Assembly: GCF_002999235.1 (NCBI RefSeq)
Contig: NZ_CP027236.1
Coordinates: 2,108,001-2,172,000 of the forward strand
Direction of reading: 5' to 3'
DNA length: 64,000 nt
Source: Actinomyces sp. oral taxon 897
GTDB taxonomy: Bacteria; Actinomycetota; Actinomycetes; Actinomycetales; Actinomycetaceae
The translations under genes and the position numbers were made by a program. The notes below the pieces were generated by a model. The model searched no databases, was not told where the DNA came from, and worked only from the letters and a program-made list of their open reading frames with translations. This document shows positions 33,597 to 42,760 of this stretch, one piece after another (the stretch's first letter is position 1; each line of letters starts with the position of its first letter).

Positions 33597-34940
33597 TTAA
33601 CGGAACAGGCCGCGGCGTCGGGCCCGCTGGGCGGTGACGGGGATCGGCGAGACCGGGTCGTCCAGGCGCCCCTCGGCAATGGCCTGCCCGGCGGCCGGCC
33701 ACACCGGCAGGCGGGGGACGAGGGTGGCCTGGAGGGCGTGGTAGACGTCCGGGTGACCGGCCCAGGTCCGGGTGGAGGGGCGGTTGGCCTGGTCGAGCTC
33801 GTGGGTCCACACGCCCGGGGCGCTTATGAGGTACTCCTCGGCGTAGTCGATCCAGGAGCGGTAGCAGTGCTCGTAGTGCTCCACCTCGATCTCGCCGTGC
33901 CCGTCGTCCAGGAGGGCCCGGCGCAGGGCGGCGGCGGCGCAGACGCCCTCGCAGACCACCCAGTGCATGCGCTCGTGGACGACCGGGGTGCCCTCGAAGT
34001 CCGTGGTGTAGACGAAGCCGGGGCCGCCGTCGACCCGCCAGGCGTCGGTACGGGCCCGCTCGAAGAGCTCCTCGGCGGCGGGCAGCATCCAGTCCGGGGC
34101 GCTCATGCCGCGCCCGATGAGGCCGGCACGGGCCTGGACGGTCAGGCGCGCCCACTCCAGGCCGTGGCCGGGGGTGGCGCCGTAGGGGCGGAACGGGTGG
34201 GCGGGGGCGTCCTCGTTGTAGTCCAGGCGGGGCCGCCAGGCGGGGGTGTAGTGCTCGGGCAGGCGCCAGTCGTGGGCCCGGGCCTGGCGGTTGACGGCGA
34301 AGTCGACCATGCGCAGGGCGCGCCTCAGCCACAGGGTGTCCCCGGTGACGTCGGCCACGGCCAGGTAGGCCTCCACGGTGTGCATGGCGGCGTTGATACC
34401 GCGGTAGTCCTCGGGGTCGGTGAAGTCGGCCGCGTAGGACTCCACGGGCATGCCGTGGGCCTCGTCCCACCAGTACCGGTTGACGACCTCAATGACGTCG
34501 CCCAGCAGCTCGGTGGCCCCGGGGCGGTCCGCGGCGGCGGCGGTGGCGGCGGCCAGCATGACGAAGGCGTGCTGGTAGCACTCCTTGCGGGCCAGGGAAT
34601 CCACCGGGGTGGCGCGCCCGGAGGCGTCCACCTGGTGGCCCACGGCGGAGTACCAGCCCCCGTGGTCGGTGTCCCGCATGGCCGTACGCAGGGCGCGCAC
34701 ACCGTGGTCGGCGTAACGGCGGCAGCCGGGGATCCCCAGGAGGGCACCCAGGGAGAAGGCGAAGGTCATGCGCCCGGTGATCCACAGCTCCACCGGGTGG
34801 TCACGGTCCACCACCCCGTCCTGGCCGATCCAGCCGAAGCCTGAGGGCACCCGCGCCGCCCGCGCGTAGGCCAGGAGCGCGTGCGTCTCGGCCGCCAGCC
34901 AACGGGTGTGCTCGGGGGCACCGAACCATCCCAGTCCCAT
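33597..34940 (-). CDS. AGE-family (N-acylglucosamine 2-epimerase-like) sugar isomerase
   Basis: This 447-residue protein has the (alpha/alpha)6-barrel signatures of the AGE/YihS family: MTFAFSLGALLG, GGWYSAV, KECYQHAFVMLAAATA with a conserved His, GINAAMHTVEAYLAV, and PGHGLEWARL with another conserved His. Members epimerise N-acylglucosamine or isomerise free hexoses such as mannose/fructose or sulfoquinovose. ATG 34940 has GAGGAGGA 6-7 bp upstream, ruling out the upstream in-frame start. It is monocistronic next to tRNA-Ser genes. The exact sugar cannot be told, because the deciding active-site residues need an alignment. Confidence 0.88.
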   Translation of the reverse strand: MGLGWFGAPEHTRWLAAETHALLAYARAARVPSGFGWIGQDGVVDRDHPVELWITGRMTFAFSLGALLGIPGCRRYADHGVRALRTAMRDTDHGGWYSAVGHQVDASGRATPVDSLARKECYQHAFVMLAAATAAAADRPGATELLGDVIEVVNRYWWDEAHGMPVESYAADFTDPEDYRGINAAMHTVEAYLAVADVTGDTLWLRRALRMVDFAVNRQARAHDWRLPEHYTPAWRPRLDYNEDAPAHPFRPYGATPGHGLEWARLTVQARAGLIGRGMSAPDWMLPAAEELFERARTDAWRVDGGPGFVYTTDFEGTPVVHERMHWVVCEGVCAAAALRRALLDDGHGEIEVEHYEHCYRSWIDYAEEYLISAPGVWTHELDQANRPSTRTWAGHPDVYHALQATLVPRLPVWPAAGQAIAEGRLDDPVSPIPVTAQRARRRGLFR

Positions 34941-35179
34941 GGAGTCCTCCTCGACCAGTGTGCCAGCCCGGCCCGTTGGTGTAGCCGGGATCACGAGTCA
35001 GCCTACCTCTTGCGAACGCCCCTGACCAGGGGCGTACACCGGCCGTCGGCACCCGGGAGCGCCCTGAATGCGGTCGCCGGCGGGAACGCGGAGACTCGGC
35101 CGTCCGCAGGGGCCCGGGAGCGTCTCGGAGTACGCCCCACGGTCCGTGCCGGAGCGGCGTGAGGGTGGCCCACCGGCCG

Positions 35180-36754
35180 CTAGTGGGGGGCCGGCCAGGC
35201 CTCCTCGGCCTGCCTCAGGGCCTCCTTGGAGCCCGTCTCGCCGGTGGTCCACTGGGTCATGGCCGACCACAGGGCCCCCTCACCGACCTCGGGGGGCATG
35301 GTGTCGGAGGCGTCCAGGCGGATGACCGACTCACGGGACTGCAGGATCTGGGAGGCCCTGCGCGCCACGTCCGACTTCACCGAGGAGACGTCCACGTTCT
35401 TGTTGGCGGTGGCCATCCCCCCCAGGGCCACGCGCTCCTGGGCCCAGGAGGTGGTGGTGAGGTAGTCCATGAGCATCTCCTTGACCTTGGGGTCGGCGGG
35501 GGAGCCGACAAAGGACACCAGGGAGTCCGAGCCCACGATCGTGGCCCCGGAGTGCTCATCGTCGGGCAGGAGGAAGGCGGAGACCTGGTTGTTCGTGTCC
35601 ACCAGGGCCGGGGCGCTGGCCGACGGCGTCGCCCCCCTGGTAGCCGACCCCGTCGAGGTGGCGGTCGCGGTCACCACGGTGCCGTTGCGCCCCTCGACGT
35701 CGGTCACCACAGTCCCCTCCGGGAGGTAGTTCTCCAGGGAGGAGGATCCCAGCATCATGAGGCACCTGCCGTCCACCAGGTCCTTGAGGGCCTTGTCCAC
35801 CGTGGTGACCCGGGTGGCCTGGCGCCCGCCGGCCACCCGGCCGTCAGCCAGGACCAGGTCCTCGACCAGGTCCAGGGCGGCCACGGCGTCGGCGTTGTCC
35901 AGGGGCACCTCGTGGGTGGCCCAGGCGTCGTAGGCTCCCGTGCCCCGGGTCATGAGCAGGGCGGACTCCAGCCAGTCGGTGGCGGGCCAGCCGGTGGCCT
36001 TGCCGTCGGCGATCCCCAGGCACCAGGGGGCCACCCCGCTGCCCCGGGCACCCTGCGTCCCGTCCTGGGGCGCCTCGGTACCGGGCGCGGGCTGGGACGA
36101 GGCGCTGGGCGTGGCACTGGAGGAGGCACTGGGCGTGGCGCCGGCGGCGGAGTGGTCGGTGGCGATCCTCTGGGTCAGGGCGACCAGCTCCTTCCAGGTA
36201 CCCGGCACCTTGTAGCCGGCCCTGCTGAAGGCCGCTGGGGAGAACCACACGAAGGACTTCACCGAGGCCATGATCGGGGCCGCGTAGTTGACGCCCCCCT
36301 GGCTGCCCGCCTGCACCCAGGAACGGTCCCAGCCGAGCTCGATATTGGCGTTGACGGAGTCGGGCAGGGCCTCCAGCGCCCCGGAGGCGGCCAGTGACCT
36401 CACCAGGCCGGTCTGGGGCACAATGGCCAGGTCCGGCCTGGAGCCCGTCATGAGATCCGCCTCCAGGGAGGGCGAGGAGGAGTGGACCACGTCGATCCCG
36501 GTGCAGGCCTCGAAGTTGGCCAGGGACGCCTCCAGGCGCGCGGCCTCGTCCCCCTGCAGGGAGGAGGCGATGGTCACGGCGGGCACGCCACCGGAGGCGG
36601 AGGTCGTGGAGGCCGCCGTGTAGGCCTTGAAGTCCGCGCAGGCGTCGGAGTCGGGTGAGCCGGGGGAGCAGGCGCTCACCCCCAGGCCGACCAGGGCCAG
36701 GACCAGGGCGGAGACGACGGCCCGGACGGACCGGGCAGGGGTGTGCGTGCTCAT
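35180..36754 (-). CDS. Extracellular solute-binding lipoprotein (family 1-like), no linked transporter
   Basis: This ~524-residue protein has a lipoprotein signal (VVSALVLALVGLGVSACSPG, lipobox ending at Cys). The mature part resembles family 1 carbohydrate-binding proteins: a start like PAVTIASSLQGDEAARLEA, a central PGTWKELVALTQ and a late MATANKNVDVSS. Two Ser/Thr/Ala/Pro-rich inserts are present (SAAGATPSASSSATPSAS, and TATSTGSATRGATPSAS). Its ATG overlaps the HAD gene stop by one base, making a serS-HAD-SBP operon. No permease or ATPase gene is next to it, which is odd for an ABC importer component; a shared transporter elsewhere or a repurposed surface lipoprotein are both possible. Confidence 0.82.
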   Translation of the reverse strand: MSTHTPARSVRAVVSALVLALVGLGVSACSPGSPDSDACADFKAYTAASTTSASGGVPAVTIASSLQGDEAARLEASLANFEACTGIDVVHSSSPSLEADLMTGSRPDLAIVPQTGLVRSLAASGALEALPDSVNANIELGWDRSWVQAGSQGGVNYAAPIMASVKSFVWFSPAAFSRAGYKVPGTWKELVALTQRIATDHSAAGATPSASSSATPSASSQPAPGTEAPQDGTQGARGSGVAPWCLGIADGKATGWPATDWLESALLMTRGTGAYDAWATHEVPLDNADAVAALDLVEDLVLADGRVAGGRQATRVTTVDKALKDLVDGRCLMMLGSSSLENYLPEGTVVTDVEGRNGTVVTATATSTGSATRGATPSASAPALVDTNNQVSAFLLPDDEHSGATIVGSDSLVSFVGSPADPKVKEMLMDYLTTTSWAQERVALGGMATANKNVDVSSVKSDVARRASQILQSRESVIRLDASDTMPPEVGEGALWSAMTQWTTGETGSKEALRQAEEAWPAPH

Positions 36755-38034
36755 CACTGCTTCCTCACTCGCTCGACGACGGCGTCCAGGACGGCCGCGG
36801 CACCGTCGCGCCACACGGGCTCGGTGGTGACGTCGGCCAGGTCACGGACCCACTGGGGGGCACTTCCCATGGCGACCCCCACCCCGGCCCAGACCAGCAT
36901 CTCTGTGTCGTTGCTACCGTCCCCCACCGCGATCGCCCGCTGCGGGCCGGTACCCAGGCGCACGACGAGGTCGTCCAGGGCCGAGGCCTTGGTGACCCCC
37001 GGCGGCGCCACGTCCAGCCAGGCGGTCCACCCGATGGCGTACTCCACGGAGTGCAGCCCGCACTCCCGCACCAGGGCGGTGAAACGGTCCAGGGGCATGC
37101 CCGGGGCGCGCAGCACCACGCGGGTGACCTCCTGGGAGCGCAGCTCCTCCACGGGCACGACCCGGTAGTCCTCAATGAGCTCCCCGGGAGGGAAGGGGGA
37201 GGAGACGCAGAAGGCGCCGTCCGCCCTCTCCACGGCGACGATCCCGTCGGGCACGGCGCCGAGGAGGGCGTCAATGGCGTGGGCGGGGTCAAAGGTACGC
37301 ACCGTGACGACCTCGTAGCCGCGCGGCGCCTCCGGGTCCAGGCGCAGGGTCAGCGCCCCGTTGGCGCACACCATCCACCCCGTGGTCAGCCCCACGTGGC
37401 GGGCCACCGGCAGGGCCGCCTCCACGCTGCGCCCGGTGGCGATCACGATCTGGGCGCCGTAGGAGCGCAGCCGGGCCACCGAGGCCATGACCCGCTCCGA
37501 GACCCGCCCGTCCATGGACAGGATGGTGCCGTCCACGTCCAGGGCCACCAGCAGGCCCTCGTCAGGGGCCAGGGGGTCCGCGCAGGACGGCGGGGCCGGG
37601 GCGGTGGCGCGGGACGCCAGGACGGCCTCGAGGTCGGCCATCCGGTCCTGGACGACGGCGTGGTAGGCCTCGTGACCCAGCGGGCGCAGGGGGGAGGGTC
37701 GCGCCGGGCTCCCGCCCTCCGGCCGGCTGCCCGGCGCGACCCCGGTCTCAGGGGCCACCACGGACGCCACCGCGCCGCTGCCCGGCGCCGTGGCGGGCAC
37801 GCCCACGGGCAGGACCGCCGGGTCAGGGGCGGTAGGGCCCTCGTCGGGCGCGTGAGGGTGCGCCCCGGCAGGGGCCTCGGCGCCCGACCCGCCGCGGGGG
37901 CCCCCGGAGTCGGGGCCCGCGCCCGGGGCGGGGGAGCTCGGGTCAGGGGAGCCAGCGGTGGGGCCGGCGGTAGGGCCGGGCGCGTCGGCGCCGTCGCCGA
38001 CGTCGGGACCTGGGGAGAGCGTGGGGGGGACCAT
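36754..38034 (-). CDS. HAD-superfamily phosphatase (Cof-like) with a Pro/Gly-rich N-terminal extension
   Basis: The catalytic domain starts near residue 160 of 426 with LVALDVDGTILSMDGRVS; motif II Thr is in IVIATGRSVEAAL, the Lys in PPGVTKASALDDL and motif IV in AVGDGSNDTEMLVWAG. The first ~105 residues are almost only Pro, Gly, Ala, Ser and Asp, followed by a helical segment. The enzyme likely dephosphorylates a sugar phosphate or cofactor. It lies 5 bp after serS and overlaps the lipoprotein start. In many Actinomycetaceae a HAD gene follows serS, but the functional link is unclear. Confidence 0.87.
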   Translation of the reverse strand: MVPPTLSPGPDVGDGADAPGPTAGPTAGSPDPSSPAPGAGPDSGGPRGGSGAEAPAGAHPHAPDEGPTAPDPAVLPVGVPATAPGSGAVASVVAPETGVAPGSRPEGGSPARPSPLRPLGHEAYHAVVQDRMADLEAVLASRATAPAPPSCADPLAPDEGLLVALDVDGTILSMDGRVSERVMASVARLRSYGAQIVIATGRSVEAALPVARHVGLTTGWMVCANGALTLRLDPEAPRGYEVVTVRTFDPAHAIDALLGAVPDGIVAVERADGAFCVSSPFPPGELIEDYRVVPVEELRSQEVTRVVLRAPGMPLDRFTALVRECGLHSVEYAIGWTAWLDVAPPGVTKASALDDLVVRLGTGPQRAIAVGDGSNDTEMLVWAGVGVAMGSAPQWVRDLADVTTEPVWRDGAAAVLDAVVERVRKQ

Positions 38035-38039
38035 GGGGA

Positions 38040-39305
38040 TCAGGCGGTAATGACCTCAAGGCCACCGAGGTAGGGGCGCAGGCCCGGCGGCACGGTGACC
38101 GAGCCGTCCGGGTTCTGGTTGTTCTCCAGGACGGCGACGATCCACCGGGTGGTGGCCAGGGTCCCGTTGAGGGTGGCCACGGGGCTGGTGCCGTTCTCCC
38201 GGCGCTCGCGGATACCCAGGCGGCGGGCCTGGTAGGTGGTGCAGTTGGAGGTGGAGGTGACCTCCATCCAGCGCTCCTGGGTGGGCAGCCAGGCCTCGCA
38301 GTCGAACTTGCGGGCGGCCGAGGAGCCCAGGTCCCCGGCGGCGGTGTCGATAACGCGGTAGGGCAGTCCCACCAGGGCCAGCATCTCCTCCTCCAGGGCC
38401 AGGAGGTAGGCGTGCTCCTCAGCGGCGTCCTCGGGACGGCAGTAGGAGAACATCTCCGCCTTGTTGAACTGGTGGACGCGGATAATGCCGCGGGTGTCCC
38501 TGCCGGCGGCGCCCGCCTCGCGCCGGTAGCAGGTGGACCAGCCCAGGTAGCGACGCGGGCCGGAGGACAGGTCGAGGATCTCGTCGGCGTGGTAGCCGGC
38601 CAGGGCCACCTCGGAGGTGCCGGTGAGGTAGAGGTCGTCGGTGGGCAGGTAGTAGATCTCGTCGCTGTGGGCGCCCAGGAACCCGGTGCCGTCCATGACC
38701 TGCGGGGTCACCAGGGTGGGGGTGGTCATGGGGGTGAAGCCGTGGGCCACCGCCGCCTCCAGGGCCGCCGTCATGAGGGCGAGCTCCAGGCGCATGCCCC
38801 AGCCCTTGAGGTAGTAGAAGCGGGCCCCGGAGACCTTGGCGCCGCGACGGGTGTCGATAATGTCCAGGCCCTCGCCCAGGGCCAGGTGGTCGGCCGGGGT
38901 GAAGCCCTCGGCGGTGAAGTCGCGGGGCGCGGGACCCTCGTGGCGCAGGACGACGTAGTCCTCCTCGCCGCCGGCAGGGGCCCCCTCGATGAGGTTGGCG
39001 AACCGGCGGGCGTACTCGTCCAGGGCGGCGGCGGCGACGTCGGCCTGGACCTGCGCCTCCTTGACCGTGGTCGCGAGCTCCTTGGCCCGGGCCAGGATGG
39101 CGGGGCGCTCCTCGGGCGAGGCCTTGCCCACCGAGCGGGAGACCGCCTTCTGCTCGGCACGCAGGGTCTCAAAGGCGGCCAGGCGTGCACGGCGCGTCTC
39201 ATCGGCCTCAAGAAGACGGTCCACCAGGGAGACGTCGGCTCCGCGGGCCCGCTGGCTGGCGCGGTAGAGCTCGGGGTTCTCGCGCAGTGCGCGCAGGTCG
39301 ATCAT
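38040..39305 (-). CDS. serS: Seryl-tRNA synthetase
   Basis: This 421-residue class II synthetase has the N-terminal coiled-coil arm (about residues 30-100, [20 protein letters not shown] within) and then the catalytic core: motif 2 in [18 protein letters not shown] with QFNKAEMF after it, and motif 3 in [32 protein letters not shown] before motif 3 is a hallmark of SerS. It charges tRNA-Ser; two such tRNA genes lie ~5 kb away. It is the first gene of the operon with the HAD phosphatase and lipoprotein genes. Confidence 0.98.
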   Translation of the reverse strand: MIDLRALRENPELYRASQRARGADVSLVDRLLEADETRRARLAAFETLRAEQKAVSRSVGKASPEERPAILARAKELATTVKEAQVQADVAAAALDEYARRFANLIEGAPAGGEEDYVVLRHEGPAPRDFTAEGFTPADHLALGEGLDIIDTRRGAKVSGARFYYLKGWGMRLELALMTAALEAAVAHGFTPMTTPTLVTPQVMDGTGFLGAHSDEIYYLPTDDLYLTGTSEVALAGYHADEILDLSSGPRRYLGWSTCYRREAGAAGRDTRGIIRVHQFNKAEMFSYCRPEDAAEEHAYLLALEEEMLALVGLPYRVIDTAAGDLGSSAARKFDCEAWLPTQERWMEVTSTSNCTTYQARRLGIRERRENGTSPVATLNGTLATTRWIVAVLENNQNPDGSVTVPPGLRPYLGGLEVITA

Positions 39306-39399
39306 GCCTCCACTCTACCGAGCCGACGCCGCTCCCCGGGGAGGCGACGGACCCCGGCGGGCCGCCAGGGCCTGGGACGAGAGGCCGTGGGCGAGCCCG

Positions 39400-39489
39400 G
39401 GTCCGCCCCGGGTCCAGTCCGGGGACGCCCCCTGGGTCACCAGCTTGAAGTGGTGGATGAGGTCCGCCCCAGGTCCAGTCCGGGACGCC
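39400..39489. repeat. Two 29-30-bp direct repeats at 61-bp spacing
   Basis: GGTCCGCCCCGGGTCCAGTC at 39400, continuing CGGGGACGCC, is repeated at 39461 as GGTCCGCCCCAGGTCCAGTC plus CGGGACGCC. There is one substitution and one deletion. Confidence 0.7.
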
Positions 39490-39707
39490 GGTGGCAGCCG
39501 GGCCCCGCCCCAGGGCCCGCACGACATGGACGTAGTCAGGTGGCAGCCGGGTCCGGGAAGGCCGGGCGCCGCCGTGGCGGTCCTCCCCTGTCACCCGGCG
39601 TCACCCGGACCCGGGCGCTGCGCACAGGGGCCTGGGACGAGAACACTACGTTCGTACATCTAATGCACTCAATCGATACTGAACCCACGCACCAGGCGCG
39701 TCGCCCA

Positions 39708-39767
39708 GGTGCTCGGTATCCTCCCTGGTCCCGCCACGGTGCTCGGTATCCTCCCGACTCCCGCCGC
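39708..39767. repeat. 30-bp tandem repeat, 2 copies
   Basis: GGTGCTCGGTATCCTCCC occurs at 39708 and 39738, each followed by a similar C-rich segment (TGGTCCCGCC, GACTCCCGCC). A weaker third copy (ATCGATACTGAACCC) precedes them near 39671. Confidence 0.7.
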
Positions 39768-40162
39768 CGGGCCCCGGCCGCACCCGCGCGTCCCACCGCC
39801 GTCCCACCGCCGCCTTGCCTGTCCCCACCGCCACCCCGGGGCGGGCAGCGAGCCCCGAGCGGCCCAGCCGCACCCGGGCGCGTCCGGCCGCTCCTGGCCG
39901 CACCCGGCCACTCGGCCCCGGGCTGGGCCTACCGGTGCCCAGGAGCGGCCGCCCGTCCGTCCACGGGCCCCGGCAGGCCCTCACCCCGGACCTCTGGCCC
40001 TTTCCTCCTCGTCCCAGGTGGTGTGACGTGACTGTGACATTGACCGGAATCGCGACCCGGTCACCCGCCTCCCCCTCTGTGTCATTCGAGTGACCTATAG
40101 TCAAAACCATCCCACAGCGCCGCCGGGCGCGACACCCCACCCTTAATGACAGGACCACGCCT

Positions 40163-41149
40163 ATGGCCGCGACCCCACTGCCCTCCTTCTCGCAGCTGCG
40201 CGCCTTCGTGGCACTGTGCGACAACCAGCACTTCGGTGAGGCCGCGGCGAGCCTGGGCGTCAGCCAGCCCAGCCTCTCCCAGGCGATCCACACCCTGGAG
40301 AGGCGCGTGGGCGGTGAGCTCGTGGAACGCACCACCCGCAAGGTCCTGGTCACCCCCCTGGGGGAGTCCCTCCTGCCGTTCGCGCGCGAGGCCGTCCTGG
40401 CGGCCGAGAGCTTCAGCCAGGCTGCCGCCAACGAGGGCGCCTCCCTGGTCGGCACCATACGCCTGGGCATGATCCCCACCCTGGCCCCCTACCTGGCCCC
40501 GGTGGTCCTCGACGGCCTGTCCGAGCTGCTGCCCGAGCTGCGGGTCGAGCTGCGGGAGATGACCACCGGAGACATCCTGACCCTCCTGGAGCAGGGGCGC
40601 CTGGACGCCGCCGTCCTGGCCATTGACGTGGACATGCAGCGGGCCGCCGCCATCCCCATGTTCGACGAGCCGCTGGTGGTCCTCGTGCCCGCGGACCACC
40701 CCTGGGCGGGGCGCACCGACCTGCGCACCAACGAGCTCGACGCCCAGAATCTCCTGCTCCTGGACGAGTCCAACTGCCTGCGCCAGGAGACCCTGGCCAT
40801 CTGCCAGCACTACGGCTCCCACCCGCCGGTGGCCGTGGCGGCCACCCTGACCACCGTGGTGCAGATGGTGGCCCACGGATCCGGGGTGACCGTGGTGCCC
40901 GAGGGCGCCCTGAGGATGCTGGGGGACTCCGCGACCTACGCCGTCGCCCGGTTCCGTCAGGAGGGCGGCACCACACCCAGCCGCCGTATCGGCCTCGTCC
41001 ACCGGATCTCCACCTCCCGGACCGAGGAGTTCGAGGCCCTGGCCCGGGTCCTGACCGACCTGGTGCGTGAGGCCGGCCTGCCGCTGCGCGAGGTACCCGG
41101 CTCCGAGCACCGGGACGCAGGCCCGGAGCGCGAGGACCGGGCGGGCTGA
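40163..41149 (+). CDS. oxyR: OxyR-like LysR-family peroxide sensor/regulator
   Basis: This 328-residue protein has an N-terminal LysR helix-turn-helix (FGEAAASLGVSQPSLSQAI, residues ~25-45) and a periplasmic-binding-like effector domain. Two cysteines spaced nine apart in ESNCLRQETLAICQHYG match the redox pair of OxyR (Cys199/Cys208 in E. coli), and LLLLDESNCLR aligns with the OxyR-specific segment. It probably senses hydrogen peroxide. No catalase or alkyl hydroperoxide reductase gene is adjacent, so targets are elsewhere. The C-terminal ~20 residues are charged and unconserved-looking. Confidence 0.88.
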   Translation: MAATPLPSFSQLRAFVALCDNQHFGEAAASLGVSQPSLSQAIHTLERRVGGELVERTTRKVLVTPLGESLLPFAREAVLAAESFSQAAANEGASLVGTIRLGMIPTLAPYLAPVVLDGLSELLPELRVELREMTTGDILTLLEQGRLDAAVLAIDVDMQRAAAIPMFDEPLVVLVPADHPWAGRTDLRTNELDAQNLLLLDESNCLRQETLAICQHYGSHPPVAVAATLTTVVQMVAHGSGVTVVPEGALRMLGDSATYAVARFRQEGGTTPSRRIGLVHRISTSRTEEFEALARVLTDLVREAGLPLREVPGSEHRDAGPEREDRAG

Positions 41150-41244
41150 CCCAGCCGGTCTTCCCGGGGCGCGGGAAAGGCCGTTGCCCTCAGCGCGCTG
41201 CTCGCGGCCGTCGGAGCGCGGGGCCCGGGGAAGGCCGAGACCCC

Positions 41245-42588
41245 TCACGGCCCCAGGAGGGCCGCCGGGACCACCACGACGCCGTCCCGGTCGCGGTAGG
41301 CGGCACGTCCGGTGGTCACCAGCACCGCCTCGCTCAGGCGTGCGCCCAACCGGTCGCGCAGCCACAGCAGGTGGCGGGTGTCCCCCGGTCGGGGCGACGG
41401 GTGGGCCTTGACCTCGATCGCCACCACGCACCGGTCACGCCCCTCGACAATGAGGTCCACCTCGTGCGCGCCGCCCTTGGTCCGCAGGTGGTGGACCCGC
41501 GCTCCGAGCAGGGAGGCGTAGACCTGGACGCTCTGGGTGACCAGGGACTCGAACAGGGGGCCCAGCATCCGGGGCCGACGCCGCTGCCCAGGAGGGGTCA
41601 CCACACGTGCTCCCCTCACGCCCAGGATCTCCGCGGGCCCCTGTCCCAGGAGGCGGGCCGCGAGCGCGGGATCAACGAGCTGATGCTTGCCCTGGAGGTT
41701 CGCGCGGGAGAACTCGTTCTCGCTGGCGCTCCACCCCGGCACCAGGTCCAGGATCCACATGCCGACCAGGTGGTCGCGGTAGGCCCGGGCGGTGTCGGCC
41801 GCCAGCGTCCTGCCCAGGGGCCTGCTGGCCAGCTGGCTGATATCGGCGAACGTGGCGGTGGTGGCGACGGCGCTGGCGTAGGCCGTCATCCACTCCCGGA
41901 CCGACCGCGGCCGCCGGCTCAGGCCCCCGGCGTCACGCAGGTCACGGGTGACGGTCTGCTCGATGTAGCCCTCCAGGAGCTCCTCGCGCGCGTAGGCGTC
42001 CTGTTCCCGGATGGCGGGGAAGCCGGAACGGCAGATCTCGTCCACGTACTGGTCGATGGTGACCGTGGTACGGCCTGAGACCGGTGGCAGCGCAGCTGCC
42101 GGGGTCGTCGGATCCTCCTGGCGCGCCTGCCCGGCGTCGGAGGCCAGGAGCCCGGCCAGGGAGACGGTGGGAGCAGTCTCCAGGCCGCGCTCGACCAGGG
42201 AGAAGGGGCGCATCCGCAGGGTGACGATCCGTCCTGCACCGGTGTGGGTGGGGGCCTGGGAGGGGGTGGAGGAGCCGGTCAGGAGGAAGCGGCCGGGGGT
42301 GTAGTCCTGGTCCACGGCGCGGCGTACCCGGTCCCAGAGCCTGGGCATGCGCTGCCACTCGTCCAGGACGACGGGGGTCGGGACGCCGGAGAAGTGGCGG
42401 TCCAGGGCCTCGACCTGGTCCCAGTCCGTCGGGTCGTCCAGGGGGAAGAAGCTGCCCGCGACGGCCTGGGCGGTGCGGGTCTTGCCCACGGCGCGGGCCC
42501 CGTTGACGCTCACCGCCGGCACCGAGGCCAGCAGCCGCCTCAGCTGCTGATCGACCAGACGGGTCCGGTACTCCCTCACGTACGCCAT
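41245..42588 (-). CDS. AAA+ ATPase with DUF4143 domain
   Basis: This 447-residue protein has the Walker A NGARAVGKTRTAQAV near residue 32, Walker B TPVVLDEWQRMP near 72, and sensor-like FLLTGSSTPSQ. A C-terminal DUF4143 nuclease-like domain follows: GPLFESLVTQSV, HHLRTKGGAHEVDLIVEG and VVAIEVKAHPSP, which fits a D...(E)xK core. This widespread family is of uncertain function; roles in defence or stress are suspected. It is convergent with oxyR and divergent from the cas operon, separated from it by a repeat-rich 313-bp gap. Confidence 0.88.
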   Translation of the reverse strand: MAYVREYRTRLVDQQLRRLLASVPAVSVNGARAVGKTRTAQAVAGSFFPLDDPTDWDQVEALDRHFSGVPTPVVLDEWQRMPRLWDRVRRAVDQDYTPGRFLLTGSSTPSQAPTHTGAGRIVTLRMRPFSLVERGLETAPTVSLAGLLASDAGQARQEDPTTPAAALPPVSGRTTVTIDQYVDEICRSGFPAIREQDAYAREELLEGYIEQTVTRDLRDAGGLSRRPRSVREWMTAYASAVATTATFADISQLASRPLGRTLAADTARAYRDHLVGMWILDLVPGWSASENEFSRANLQGKHQLVDPALAARLLGQGPAEILGVRGARVVTPPGQRRRPRMLGPLFESLVTQSVQVYASLLGARVHHLRTKGGAHEVDLIVEGRDRCVVAIEVKAHPSPRPGDTRHLLWLRDRLGARLSEAVLVTTGRAAYRDRDGVVVVPAALLGP

Positions 42589-42610
42589 GGTACGACCCCG
42601 GGGGCCTGGG

Positions 42611-42679
42611 TCCTCTGTTTGGTCACCTCCCCACTAGCCTTTTGGTCGCCTCTCCATCCTCTGTTTGGTCCAGTCCTCA
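42611..42679. repeat. 23-bp tandem repeat, 3 copies
   Basis: TCCTCTGTTTGGTC units have their TTTGGTC at 42618, 42641 and 42664, an exact 23-bp period; the middle unit reads TAGCCTTTTGGTC. The array begins about 20 bp from the start of the DUF4143 ATPase gene, so it could lie in that gene's promoter. Confidence 0.75.
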
Positions 42680-42760
42680 GTCTCTGACTCGTCGGCGACA
42701 CCCCTTCCTTCTCGTGATTCAAGTCACTTAATAGAGGGAGGTACCGAGAGGGAGCATGGC

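Larger units (their letters stand above)
39306..40162. other. 857-bp intergenic region with local duplications
   Basis: No gene is supported on either strand despite many GC-driven frames. It holds two direct-repeat sets (39400-39489 and 39708-39767, annotated separately). GGTGGCAGCCGGG occurs near 39490 and 39539. Just before oxyR, 40075-40110 has GTCATTCGAGTGACCTATAG, then TCAAAACC, an AT-richer stretch with a small TCA-N6-TGA symmetry that may be the oxyR promoter/operator. Confidence 0.45.

Noticed and set aside
38412..40031. 539-codon plus-strand ORF across the serS start
   Set aside because: It is antisense to serS and then runs through repeat-rich intergenic sequence; no family resemblance.
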